Shown: piece after piece, positions 21,520-34,304 of the stretch | Layout of the letters: every line of letters begins with the position of its first letter | Numbering within the stretch: position 1 is the first letter of the stretch | Origin: Heliocidaris tuberculata | Lineage: Eukaryota; Echinodermata; Echinoidea; Camarodonta; Echinometridae | Direction of reading: 5' to 3' | Length of the DNA stretch: 64,000 nt | Assembly: GCA_025618425.1 (NCBI GenBank) | Contig: CM046832.1 | Coordinates: 71,944,187-72,008,186, forward strand | The notes under the pieces: generated by a model | The model's database searches: none | Seen by the model: the letters and a program-made list of their open reading frames with translations, nothing else | What the model was told of the DNA's origin: nothing | Program-made: the position numbers and the translations under genes

Positions 21520-22337
21520 GGTTACTTTTTTTTTTTTTTCATGACAATGACAAAACGGAAGCACTGGAAAATGTATTTTTATAAAACAATAACATGAAAC
21601 CTTAGGCAATCTCTTACAAAGAAACATTAATAAAAGAGATGAGATGACGGTGTTGAATAGAAAGGAATTTATAACAAAGGCTTCAAGAAATTTCTAGGAA
21701 AGAAGATAAGAGAGTGAATGGGTAAAATAAGACAAAAAATGACAGACAATAGCCTTTGTAATGGAGACTCGAACTTTTTCAATTTCTTTTAGTTGTTTGC
21801 AAATATTACTTTTCTTCCCAAATACCGCCACCTCATTTCAAAATTTTCAGCGACGAGCGATGCCCCTGTTCATAACAAGTATAGATCGTGATATCAAGGG
21901 TACAAATCCTAGACAGAAACAAACTAAAATAACAAAGATAGTATTGTAGTAAAAACCACGCATCTCTTTGAAGTATGCGTGTGTCCATGAGTGCTTGTCC
22001 ACACGATTAAATTGTTCGAATTTCTTCTCAAAATCAAACATGATGAAAGGTAGTACGGCCCGTATTTCCTGTCTTCGACTGCCTCCTTTCATCACGTGCT
22101 TGGCATTGTGACCACGCATTCTCCACCGCTTCAAAATGTCACATTTCCTCTGACATTTTGAAAACCACCCACAAATTCCAGATTTCGGGAGAATTTTTAC
22201 TTCTCTCTTTCAAGAAATTAGGGAAGGGACGGAGGACCATTTTCAACCGGCGTCGAGTAGTATTAAATGCCAAAAGCTCTTTTCTCTTGAGAGTGTAACG
22301 GTTTCCCTCACTTTCTCTTTTGCTTTGTTTACACGCT

Positions 22338-22389
<52 letters not shown>

Positions 22390-22702
22390 ATATTTAAGCA
22401 GACAGAAGTCATCGTCTATAAGCACGCCTACTCGTCCGAGATCACTCCTTTTTTTTTTAATCCATTTTGGTCAGAATCGTGAGGCTTGTAATCAAGTATC
22501 AAGTTAACGGGTCTCTATTAAAGTTCGTCACCATACACTTGTGTATTATGTATGAAGGAGCACGTGTGCACCCCCGCCCCCTCCCCAAATCCCTGTTTTG
22601 AAAAATAGTGACAGAGTGTGATTCATGGTATCCTTCAGATTGCATAAAGATGGTTTACAAAATCTTTTTTTTTTTCAGTGGTAGCATGTCCCTCAACCGA
22701 AG
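21520..22702. other. No gene seen; (TC)n microsatellite
   Basis: A pure (CT)n tract lies at about 22341-22383. Poly-T runs occur at 21527-21539 and 22448-22458. No coding exon is recognised. Confidence 0.5.
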
Positions 22703-23108
22703 CCCACCATACACTATACGATCAACTACGATCCGATATTGGAAATAAATCGCAATAGTATTAAATATAGGCATTTTAACAAATAAAAACTACCTGAACC
22801 AGGTTCTGAACAAGTATACTCAACATAGGAAATTGGTGCGATATCAGCCTTATAATCCGGAATAAGGGCAAAATCAGTTTCAAATCGTAGACAACGCAGG
22901 ATTGCTCCGACGTCACTACAATTCGGAGCCGATTTTGCCTTTTCTCTTACTAGAATGCTCGTAATAGGCCATAATTTTGATTTTACTATTTATGTAACTA
23001 TTCAGAACCTCAATCAAATATATTTTATGTTTTTAACCGTTTATATCTAATGCTATTACATGTTCTTTCAAAATCGGATCGTAGACCGATCGTATAGTGT
23101 GCGGTGGG
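22703..23108. mobile_element. MITE with ~45-bp terminal inverted repeats
   Basis: The left arm CCCACCATACACTATACGAT and the right arm (reverse complement CCCACCGCACACTATACGAT) match well. A second paired block CTACGATCCGAT follows on each side. No ORF is present. Confidence 0.75.
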
Positions 23109-23930
23109 TTTTAGGTTCTGGGTGGTAGTCTACTGCCCAGATATGTTCAGCCCCCATGTTTGTCAATTTCTGGAGACGCCACTGTCAAACCGCCAGTATT
23201 GTCATCGTCGTCGTCTCAAAGTCAATTTGAAGGACCCAATTTGAAACGGAGAATAAGGACAAACCATTTAGTCTAACGAATTGGATGGTAATGAGATTTT
23301 TTTTCCATTATGTCTACACGATCCCAGTGGAAGCTGCGATTAATAATGAAGAATTAAGAATAAACAGATGAAATTGGCTTGCTTTTTCAACTTTCAATGA
23401 ATCACTAATTTCAATTAGGGCACAATCCCATCCTCCCCCTCCCTCCTACCCATTCTCTCGCTCTGTCTCTCTTTCTCTATATCTCGTTCTATCCCCTTCT
23501 TTCACCCATTTGTATCTCTTTACGGCAGAATTGCCATCCAAAGATGGCGCCAACACCAGTGACGAATCGGATAAATTGAATATGGGGGAGTATTTTCTCT
23601 GCAGTCATGTCACATGTATACCTGCAATATTCCAACTAGGAGGTTCATATAAGTTTACCCTAAGGCTTCTGATCGCTGTGCCCCGATTTGATTCCTTGTG
23701 ATTATTATGCCTCAACCCACCGAATAGTCATGGCTACTAGGCGCCATTTTGGATTTATGATAATTATGAAAATTGCTCACGGTTGCCCTTAGCATGGGCA
23801 ACAAAGCTGTAATTTTTCTAGAACAACATATCACACACACACAACAAAATTTCAACAGACATAACATTTCTAGGTTCATAAAATTGTCAAAACGACTAGA
23901 AGGTGAACATGGTGAACTGATGCCGGAGAC
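23109..23930. other. No gene seen
   Basis: Unremarkable noncoding DNA with a pyrimidine-rich stretch around 23430-23510. Short ORFs lack domains. Confidence 0.45.
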
Positions 23931-23944
23931 ATTATCTCTTCGGG

Positions 23945-23975
<31 letters not shown>

Positions 23976-24203
23976 TCCCTCCCTCCCTCCCTCCCTCCCT
24001 CTTTCTTGTTAACGCGATATCTCAAGAACCATTTGAGGTATGAACTTCAAACTTGCTGCTAGTATGTATCACCATGGGAAGACGATCTGATTAGATTTTG
24101 GGTTACGTAGGGCAAATGTTAAAGGTCACAGAGGTCAGTTTCTGAAATTTCAGGTGTTAGCCTCGTTAACGCTATATCTCAAGAACCATTTTGAGGTATG
24201 AAC

Positions 24204-24325
24204 ATGGGCGGCGACCGGGGGGGGGGGGCACGTCAACCCAGAAATTTTGAATTTTGTACAGCAACTAATGGCAAAGTCTAGTCGCCCGCCCCCCCCCCCC
24301 CCCCCGGCCGTGACAAGAAATATGG
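24204..24325. mobile_element. Small insertion with 8-bp target duplication
   Basis: A 122-bp insert (ATGGGCGGCGACCGGGG ... GGCCGTGACAAG) sits between two copies of GTATGAAC (24196-24203 and 24326-24333). It splits a repeat unit that reads GGTATGAACTTC elsewhere. The ends are GC-rich and only weakly inverted. Confidence 0.65.
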
Positions 24326-24490
24326 GTATGAACTTCAATCCTGGTACTAGTATGTATCACCATAGGAAGACGATCTGAATATATTTTGGCGTTTGTAGGT
24401 CAAAATTCAAAGGTCACAGAAGTATCGAGATATCTCAAAAACCATTTGAGGTATGAACTTCAAACTGGATGCTAGTATGTATCACTGTAG

Positions 24491-24557
24491 CACTGGCGTA
24501 GCCAGGGGGGGGCACAAGGGGGCCATGGCCCCCCCCCCCCTGTTGATCGGAGAGCAA

Positions 24558-24592
<35 letters not shown>

Positions 24593-26077
24593 AATTTCCT
24601 TTTCACATGCTGGTCTTACTAGGACTTACCCTACCCCTACCTTACAATCGAAATAAGGAAAAATAAAATGGAAATATTACCAAAAAAGTAAACAAAATAA
24701 ACACTGCTTTCATTTCCAGCAAAAACTGTTCCTTTCCAAATCATAACCCCGAAACTTTGTTAACAACATTGACTAAGTAGATTGGTAACAGAACATTTAT
24801 ATTTCTTTTAGTTTGTCGAGAGTTGAAAGAAATTGTACTCAGAATGATGAAGAGGCGTATCAGTTATTCTTGCCGAATATAAACCTCTCTTTGTGAATGG
24901 GTATATGTCCGATGGAGGCAATAACCATTTTCTTCGTTTTGTAAATCTTGAGTTTGTTTAAGAGTTATCATTGTGGTAGCCAACATTGCTTTTATACGAA
25001 AACAATGTCACCGTTATATCATTTTTATGGTCTTCATCCGAGGAGAAGCAAAACACTGTTTTTCAAGGTAGAGTTCGATTTTATAGAGGAATATTCAAAA
25101 AAAGATACAATTTCATTCTTTGTTCAAGTCGTATTTTATATACTAGTAAGTCATCGGACGAGATGCTTTCTGCTTTGATGTTTACAGTTTTGAGTCAAAT
25201 CTATTATCACTAAATTGAATGACAAAAACGGCCTTCACATGTGGCAAATCATGTGCGCTTGACTTGGTTGTATGAAGACTTTGTTTAGCCCGTTCTCTAT
25301 GTGTAATTACATTATTTCCATATGTTTTTATTACAAATTGTGATCTCTATACTCTTTACACGATGTAATTCTAATATTTTTCCGTGCTAAATACTCACAT
25401 TGATGTTCATTTTGGTTACAAAAATTAATCAAACTATATAATTCCTCAGTACTTAAATGAAGAAGTACGTAGCTGGATTCGTGTAGTATATACGAATTAG
25501 GCAACTAATGAACAACCTCTAACCGAGAAAATGAGATAAAGAGCTAAACAAGGCAGCTAAATAAATTGCTAAAGTCTTTTACATACACCTAATAAAGATG
25601 TTGCATGTGTTTTCAAATGAGACTACCGCTTGAGATGAGATATAAATTCCACTCCATGAGAAAGGGCGTCCTCTTAGTCATATGTTAGTCAATAGTCAGT
25701 GTGTCTGTGTGTGGGTTTTTGGTTGTTAGTCTGTATATTTTCCTATCCGAAAACACGGGTTTCAACGTTTCGTATGTACACTGGTACAGCTATTTATACA
25801 CACCAACTACATGTAATTTTGCGTATTGCTTGGAATTCTGGAGCCCCAAGGAGTGGTAATCCTTCCACTACAATTCATTCCAGCGGAGTAGAGAAAAAAA
25901 AAATCCTATTTCATCTGTCACTTCTCAAGTAGGTTACACCAGAATAGAATTTTAGGGTGCAGAAAATGCCATTTTCATGACCTGGCTTTAAAAAATTTTC
26001 CTACCGTGGGAGGGGGATACCCCCTCCCACACCCTCGCCTTGGCCCCCCCTCTTGAAAAATCCTGGCTACGCCAGTG
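24491..26077. mobile_element. hAT-like element, 1,587 bp, perfect 16-bp TIRs and 8-bp duplication
   Basis: The terminal inverted repeats CACTGGCGTAGCCAGG and its exact reverse complement bound the element. Both flanks carry CACTGTAG (24483-24490 and 26078-26085). An 8-bp duplication with CA-starting ends is the hAT signature. The interior has G/C and A runs near both ends and no transposase ORF, so it is non-autonomous. Confidence 0.85.
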
Positions 26078-26260
26078 CACTGTAGCAAGACAAATTGATA
26101 AGATTTTGGGGTAAATCAAAGTTCGAAGGTCACAGAGGTCATTTACTATGAAATTTCAGGTTTGTAGCCTCCTTAGTGCAATAGCTCTTGAACAATTTGA
26201 GCCATTAACTTCAAATTGTGTACCAGTATGCTTTTTGTTGGCTGGTTTTGTTTTTATTTT

Positions 26261-28243
26261 TGTTTTGTTTTCTTTTCTATAATACAACTTAACAAATCTG
26301 CACTACTTACTACTTAGCCACATGCAACTGCATCTGGTTTGTTCTTTATTTCATTTTTCAACGTATAATTACGGCAACACCAAGCTTTAAGGAAAGAAAT
26401 AGAGAATATCGAACCATGGAAAATGAAAATATGTAGACTAGTTAAAAAGTACACTTAAATTTGCTTTTTGATACGTTTCTATTTTATTTTCAATAAATTA
26501 ATTAAAACTCTATTAAGTATTTTCGATACCAGGTATCATTCGCACTTTACAAATGTGATAAAAATTATAATTATTGATCAGTACTTTTTTCCAATCGAAA
26601 GCTTTTTGACAGAATTAAGATATACATTTAAGTTCTATATTGCATCTTCAGCATACTGCCGATACTTACCAAATTAAAACATACATAGATAAATAGGAAT
26701 TGTGCTCCTACGTAATCGTACTGCTCGCGTAATTAAAGTATAATCTGATCTGCTGATACATGTATAATGTTCTTCCTGATATTGTTTCCATGAGGAAAGC
26801 ATACATAATGTTAACAAATTTTTGCTCCTTTATGAAAAGAAGAGAACAGTGAGCTAACTACAACTCCAATAGTGATATAATTATAAATTTTTTCAATTAT
26901 CTAAATAGGCCAGCATCATCGACGGATAGATAACGATCTGAAACATGACCTTCAAATAATACACCGGTCATTGGCTTTTGATATAATCATCGTGAAATAG
27001 TAACTATTGCAATCTGATGTAATATCGTTGTGATATTTTAAGATCAATGGTACAAATCTTAATATTAATATTGACTTTGACTTCATCGGAAAAAAGGAGG
27101 TAAGTGTGATATACATGGCAAAATTATTCAACTTTTTCATTCATTGGTGAATCATAACATTTTAGTACAGGTGTATAATGCTGCTAAATATAACCATCTG
27201 TTACATATCTTCATAGAACAACACATTACAAAACACTATAAATAAATTGAAATTTCTAATGCAAACTGTTACGTTATACTCTATTTATATTTGAAATAAA
27301 GTCATAAAAACAGGTTATACGCCAACTTTGAGTCCATGTGAAAAAGGCCTCGGAAAATGTGCAATAAAGTCACTTCTTTGTTCAAAATAACAATTTCGAC
27401 GATCTAAATGGTATAACTGAGTCTCTATGAAATAATACCCGAAATGGTGCATACATTATTAGCACCATTTCAAAACAAATATTAACCCGCTGAATACTAA
27501 GACCGAGATAAAATAACTCCAGATTGAACCCATGACAGAAGCAGGTTTTAATGAAAATGTTACCGTCTCCCACAAGTAAAACTACATATATTTGTAATTT
27601 TTCATATTTCTTCTTTAATACACAGGATAAAGCTCGTGCAAGAATGCTATATATATTTCAATTTTGTAATGTGTTACAATTTAGTTTTAGAAAAAAAAAT
27701 TAGTGGCAAATTGTCAAATTATAAAAAGGGAGGAGCTATAGAGTGTCAGCATCGGAGAGAGAGAGAGAGAGAGAGAAAGAGATCAAAGGGGAGCGAGTAT
27801 GGAGAACAGAAGTGGAAATATTTGCTGAAAGAAGGGTATAGTCATTACACCTTAACCATTTTAATCAAGACATCTGAAACTCAAATGATGACGAATTGTC
27901 AGATGGGACACCCCATTATCTCTTCACTCCATACTTATTTCGGCTAATCCAATTGTTGGCAAATTGATTAATTTGAACAGCGAATTTGGTCAGACACCCT
28001 CCCTATTCAAAAATGTTCTTACAACACCTTTGCCCTTTACCCAGATTTAATTATATTTATTCATTTTTAAAAATCACTTTACATTGGCCGAATGGACAAG
28101 CAAGTTTAACTTCACTTTGTGCTATTATTTTGCAAAATTTTTAAATAACAAAATCATTTCCAATGTATGGTATCGCTAGGCATGTATATTAGAAGCACGA
28201 TGAGTTGATGATGGAGATTGTGTGTCACTATTAAAGAACCTTT
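26261..28243. other. Intergenic or receptor 3' UTR; no gene seen
   Basis: AT-rich. A (GA)n tract lies at 27757-27782. For the minus-strand receptor, AATAAA occurs at 28056-28061 (TTTATT on plus), a possible poly-A signal about 185 nt past the stop. This is not confirmed. Confidence 0.45.
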
Positions 28244-28617
28244 TTAGACCCTGTCATTATTGTACATCCGACTCCCTAGGTTTTCAGTAGTCGATGTTGG
28301 GACTGAGTTCGGGTTGAACTTGGAGATGGAGTTCAAGCTCTTTTTGGAAGGTTGATTGTTGGGTTTCCATGTGGTTGTCGTACGAGTGTTCATTGTTGAT
28401 GAGAATCGAGAGGTGGAGGAATCGAGAGAGACCCGGAGCGATTCGGGGAGACAGCAGCTGAACTGAGCTCGCCATTGACGTCGTACCTGTGGTTGACGCA
28501 CGCAGTACAGCATGAAGATAAAGTACCCCTGAAGTGAGTTGAGAACGGTAAAGATCCCCTGGACGACCACACTGGTTGCTTGTATCAATGACAGGTACCC
28601 AACCGACCATGTAAGCC
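28244..28617 (-). CDS. Receptor exon 27: TM6-TM7, cytoplasmic tail, stop
   Basis: The acceptor TTTGTACAG opens the exon in phase 1, giving GLTWSVGYLSLIQ, the hallmark start of TM6's outer half in adhesion GPCRs. TM7 follows (GIFTVLNSLQGYFIFMLYCV) and then QPQVRRQWRAQF. The ~75-residue tail is rich in Ser, Thr and Asn and ends at TAA (28244-28246). I see no clear PDZ-binding C-terminus. Confidence 0.95.
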
Positions 28618-29915
28618 CTGTACAAAAAGAGAAAATTCATTTATTCACGTCTTCTTTACATAGGGTAGCCCTTACAAAAACAAATATTGCTCTTCCAAGG
28701 GGCCCTGTCTGTACAAGTAAGAACAAATCAAAACAATACATATATATAATATTAGCAGTCAACCAGGACCTCATACGCTTCAACAGCAAAATTGTCTTCT
28801 TAATATTTTTTACACCCATTTTGTCATCAAACTTTTGGAACAGTCACCCTCACCAATATGTGCGTCTTAAGTAAACTAAAGACACATCCATTTCAAATTT
28901 AAGAAAAAAGAAGCCCACTTGCCATAATAGCATATTCCCTCGTAAATAATGAACTGTCCAAATTACAAAAAGCAACTACATTTTTTGGATAAAAATCAGC
29001 GTTTCAGGACCTGATTAGTGAAAACTCTCGACCAGACAGTTCAATTCAAACCAGTCAAGTGATATCAAATGATTGTCTGACCATTAATGAACAAAACCCA
29101 TGTTCAAACCATCCGTAAGTGAGACGGTTTGGTTGTACTCTTCTTGAACTCACCCATGAGGAGCAGGATGCAAATGGCATTTTGGAACCGTCGTATTCGT
29201 TGACGTCGCTCAGCCTTCTCATTCTGCTGTTTACCCCTGACGGTCTTGGTGAGTCGCTTCATGACCAGCGCGAAGACGACGATATTGAAGAGGAGAATGA
29301 GACCAATAGGAATCAGAAGACCACCAACCTGAGGCCAGAGATTTACAAAACAGCTGAAAAAAAGGAGGTTGCACAAAATATAAAACGATTAGACGTTTGC
29401 AAGAAAACTTGAAAAGACGGGCGTCACTGGTACATATATTTTGTGATATTTAACGATTACTGTAAAACATACACAATGCTGGTATTTATCATCACCGGTC
29501 AATCCATTCTAGATGATTCGAAAATCAAACATAACAAACAACATACAATAAACAACAAACACTGGCATACACGAACCTACAAAAATAAGCTTAAGTATGG
29601 TACTGTACTGAGTTGTGCACCTTTATCACAAGGTCTAACAACAACAACAACAACCATCACGTCGTGAAACTACCCAAATCTCAATTTTATCGCAATCTCA
29701 GGAGACCACTAAGATATGATTTTAATGATAGCCTGTTAAACGTGAAAGAGCATGTCCATTAAGCTTTCCCCTCCTTCCCTCACAATCATCATTATCATCA
29801 ACATCATCATCAGCATCATTATCATCAATTTTCCCTTCATTACTGCATTCACTGTTACCATCATTATCATCATCATAATCACCACCATCATCATCATCAC
29901 CACAACTACCACCAC

Positions 29916-29972
<57 letters not shown>

Positions 29973-31058
29973 TGCCATCATCATCTCCATCGCATCCTCC
30001 TCCCCCTCCTCCTCATCATCATCCTGAGGCGGACTTACAAATCAGTCTGAGCATATGTTTCCCTTGTGATTCCTGCAGTAATGAAGACTACGACTGCAGG
30101 GAGACCTGGGGGGGGGGGGGGGTGGGTGGGGTGAAAATTAGAAAAAATAAGATGAGCACAGACATAATGAGCATGTATTGGAAATTCAGACAAGTTGAAC
30201 GTTACAGAATTCATTAAAACATCATGATCTTTGTCTTCATCTTCATATTCTTTGACATAAATAGAAAATATGAAAAAATGTCGGCATCAATATTGTGCAA
30301 TTAAAAAAAGTTAGCAGATCTTGTAGGTAGTGTGGTAACTGGAATGCAAAATACTGTTCAGAATCAACATTATCACAGATTAAAGATGCATAGTGATTTT
30401 CTGTCATTCTGAATGCATTATTTGGGTATAATATTCACTATATTTCAGAATATAACTTTACAATAAAAACATACAAACGATTTCTTTTGTCACTTTTTTA
30501 CAATTTAAAATAAAAAGAATGTCAACACTAGCTTTGCTTATGACGAACCTTTTTCTATGTAACTATATGATTTTATGTGACCATACATGTTGAAAGATTG
30601 TAAATTTATGATGATGATGTATATGGAAATAAATGTATATGGAAACAAATGAATATCAAATCAAATCAAAAGACTTGGAGTTATTCTTCTTCAGCTTACC
30701 CCATGCACAAAACGATGCTTTGAGAATGAAATTGGAGACGTAACTATCGACGACCCGTACGAACATGAGGTACATGTTGAAGCCCTCGACGCACATCCAA
30801 GCCAGCGAAGACAGCGTGAAGAAATGCAGTAACCCTGCCACGATGCTACAAGGAATGATTGGGACTTCGACCACGCCACGTTCAGCATCGAGTGCAATCA
30901 TGGCCAGGAAGGTGATATAGAGACCGAGCAGGGAGAAGCACAGGCAAAGCAGGATTTGATTAGGGTTCTTCATACGGAATTTCCTAGAAGAGGATTAAGA
31001 ACATGGAAGCGATGTAGTGAGTTACATATCCGAAGAAATTATCTATTTCATTTACTGG

Positions 31059-31096
<38 letters not shown>

Positions 31097-31695
31097 GCTA
31101 GCTACAAAACAATATACCTAGTTATGAGCTGAAATAAAACTTGCTTAACAAATGAACATTTCTGTGTCTGTACGATCATATAAAGTCATAGTCACTCAAT
31201 TAAGCAAACGGAGAAAAGCTAACTTAAATACTACAAATATATCACTTCATTTAATTTCTTTCTTTAATTTATTTAGATATCTTGTTTAAATTTCAAATTG
31301 ATATTTTTCGTTTCATTTCAGTCTGTTAAATTTCATTTTATTTCAGTTCAGTTTATTTCCTGAAACGCTCTTTTACAGATGGATGATAAAGAACAGTTTA
31401 AGTTTGAAACATTTCAAATTTTCTATTGGTTCTGGAGAATTATCAATATCAATATTTTCTTTAAAACTGATTAAGATTAAGTTGGGCAAAATCAAGCTAG
31501 TAAGGAACAAACCTGTTACTCATATAGCTCAAGATAGTTATGACCAGCCCTACAATGGACATCGAACAACCAACATAACTAAGAATCTCTAAGATGTAGT
31601 CTTCTTTATCGGACAGCGTCGAACCACCATAGATATCCTGTGGTACGAGCGAGATGGGAGATGTGTATGCACAGAGAGACAGAGAGAGACAGAGA

Positions 31696-31752
<57 letters not shown>

Positions 31753-34248
31753 GGAGGGAGGAGGGGAATGAGGAGGGGGGAGGGAGAGGGGATATAGTCA
31801 AAGAGACGTGTTATTTTTCAAGAGATATCAACATATTTTTATCGCCCTTTTCAAACATCGTCATATAATTAACATAACTGTAGTGAGATTACTTTTCAAG
31901 TCTAACTTTGAACTTGCTGGTTTCCATATCAAGCGATTTTCATCACCTTGTTGATTTTCATGTGTTTTCAACAACGGAAGATCCTCATAAAATAATATAG
32001 TAGGCCGATAGAACTCCGACTCCTACATAAGTAGAGAGAAATCAACATTAACTCTTCTTAAAGTAACGGTATGAATAGAATATGCACATAATCATGTCAC
32101 CAAGTTTTCAATTTGTTTACTCTGTTTTCATGATGCAGATATTTAGAAAAACAACTCAAAGTGAGCTTTAGAAAAAAAAATTGTTTTAAAGTTAAATATA
32201 TAAGTTTATGATTCATTTGACATTCTGAAGATTGTTGCAGTGAAGAAAAAAGTGGAGACTGATGTCACTGATGCTTACCATAAGAACAGCAAAATTAGTG
32301 AGGTGATCGCATTGGCATACTGGTCTAGAGTCAGTACTTGTATTACTCAGACTACATCCTTCTGTTGACCAATCACCAGTCCCATTATTAGCCTCAAAAT
32401 CCCAGAACACACATGTGGCATTCGTAGCATTCTATAAGAAGAAAACATTTCATATTAGATTAATAAATTATAGAATAGATTCAGATTAGGCCTATATATT
32501 CTACGACGGAGATAAGTATGTAAAAATTGAAATTAATAGGAATTATAAATATTAAGAATATTTAGAAACCTGTGAATTACTATCCCGTTTCCTGCCATAA
32601 AATCACAAATGTACCAAGACTCCAAGACGGTCGTATTCTTTATCAAAGAAGTAGAAAGAGAGAGACCTATTGGAAGACCTAGAGATGTACATGTACGGTA
32701 TTTCTCTTTATTTGCTTTCTTTATTATGGCAGTTAAAGAAAAGAAAGATGTTAACTCCCTTACACTAATAAGCGGCTTGAATGAAACCACAACGGGTTCG
32801 GATAATCCGTTGATGATCGATCCCCCAACGGTTGCCGAAATCACAGGTGAGTTCGCTGCTGTGTATGAACCAGTTTGATTCCCGTTGACAGCCAGACTAG
32901 GAGACTGGAACAGCGCTGGATCAGCGAACGTAGTAAACGAGCATCTCACATTGTCGCCTGTGCTTATGACATCACCGATTTCGGTCGGGAGTTCGATGAG
33001 AGCATCGGGTTCGTCGTCGTCCTCGTTGACCACGGTTTCCTTTCCAAGGATCAATTTGAAGTCATCTGAGGATAGTTTGTCTGAACCTTGGTTGACGGTT
33101 AGGGAAGCAGACAAACCAGATCGAAGAGTGTCGGGTGAAAGTTCTACCACCTGTTCAATTCAACACAACACAATTATGTAGTAAGAATTATTTCAAAAAT
33201 ATCTGCCGTGCTGATAGATACACAATGCACTATGATGGAAAACGCCAGAAGTGATTTAAACACTCCACGAGCACCAACGGCATATTTATAAAAGTTCTTT
33301 TGGCAGATGTAAAGATTTAAGCGTCATATTAAATTATAGTAAAGTTAAAATTAAACGGGTTGAACTCTGTTCCACTATACGAGAATCTTTTTTTTTGTCT
33401 CCAATATCTCGGTGTTGAAATTTGATTTCCATTATTTATCTGAATTGTGATATCCTTGCTTGCCAACAAAATAATTACAGTAGTACTAATAGATACCTCG
33501 ACAGCTAAATTTTCTTCCACCCTTCGGTATGATCCATTCGAAGAGGCGACGTCAACAAGGAAGAGTTGTTCCTCTAGAGAAGCAACGACACGACTCGTTG
33601 CACCGTTCTCAGTCTGCGCACCAGCGAGTTCGTCTGGAGAAGCACTGAGAATGTTCTGTACGGTCTCTATCACAAAGCCACAGACCTGTTGGAGATAAGG
33701 CAGTAACGTTATTGGTTTAAAAGAAAAAGAAAGAAGTTTTAAAAAAACTTATAAATAATTTTGAGCGACAACTCTAAATTGAATTATTTCAAAATGTATT
33801 TTCAGGTGAAGATTTAGAAGAGTCATTTCATTTAAGAATATAATTTTTTTGATGCTTTGTGTTAAAATTGTATGCATGGCTTGCCGACAAAAAGTCTTCC
33901 GTATCTATTTCCAAGAATTTGGTGTCTTTCTTTTCTTTTCTCTCTTATTTTTTGAGGGGGGGGGGGGCATTTTCTGCGGAGCACGTGTCCCCTGCCCTCC
34001 ATAGCTACACCACTGTACTTCAAATCATAAACACTGAAGCATAATTATACTAAATACATTTAGGAGGGCTTACAGCTGGCTCTGGTGACCTTGTCTCGGC
34101 GATGTCCTGCAGCAATCTAGACGCAGATGCAACGCCATCGGAAGTCAACGACTCGCTGCTTGATGTCAGATCCGAAGTCGATTCAGCGATGTCGGCTACA
34201 TTGTCTATCGTCACTGGAGTCTGATATGAAATCAAAGTATATCAATAT

Positions 34249-34304
<56 letters not shown>

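Larger units (their letters stand above)
23940..26260. repeat. Tandem repeat of ~170-bp units split by two insertions
   Basis: A (CCGT)n/(CCCT)n microsatellite (23947-24001) opens the region. Units then recur, each with ATATCTCAAGAACCATTTGA, GGTATGAACTTCAAAC, CTAGTATGTATCACCAT and AAGGTCACAGAGGTCA. They begin near 24013, 24167 and 24425, and a diverged one continues after 26086. One unit is interrupted at 24204-24325 and another by the hAT-like element at 24491-26077. Confidence 0.75.

Noticed and set aside
29736..30027. ORFs of 84-91 codons on both strands
   Set aside because: Poly-Met, poly-Ile and poly-Val translations of the ATC microsatellite.
32764..32767. Alternative donor three nucleotides earlier (ATT A|GTGTAAG)
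   Set aside because: It would leave the GPS exon out of frame. The AGT|GTAAGG donor keeps the frame and is closer to consensus.
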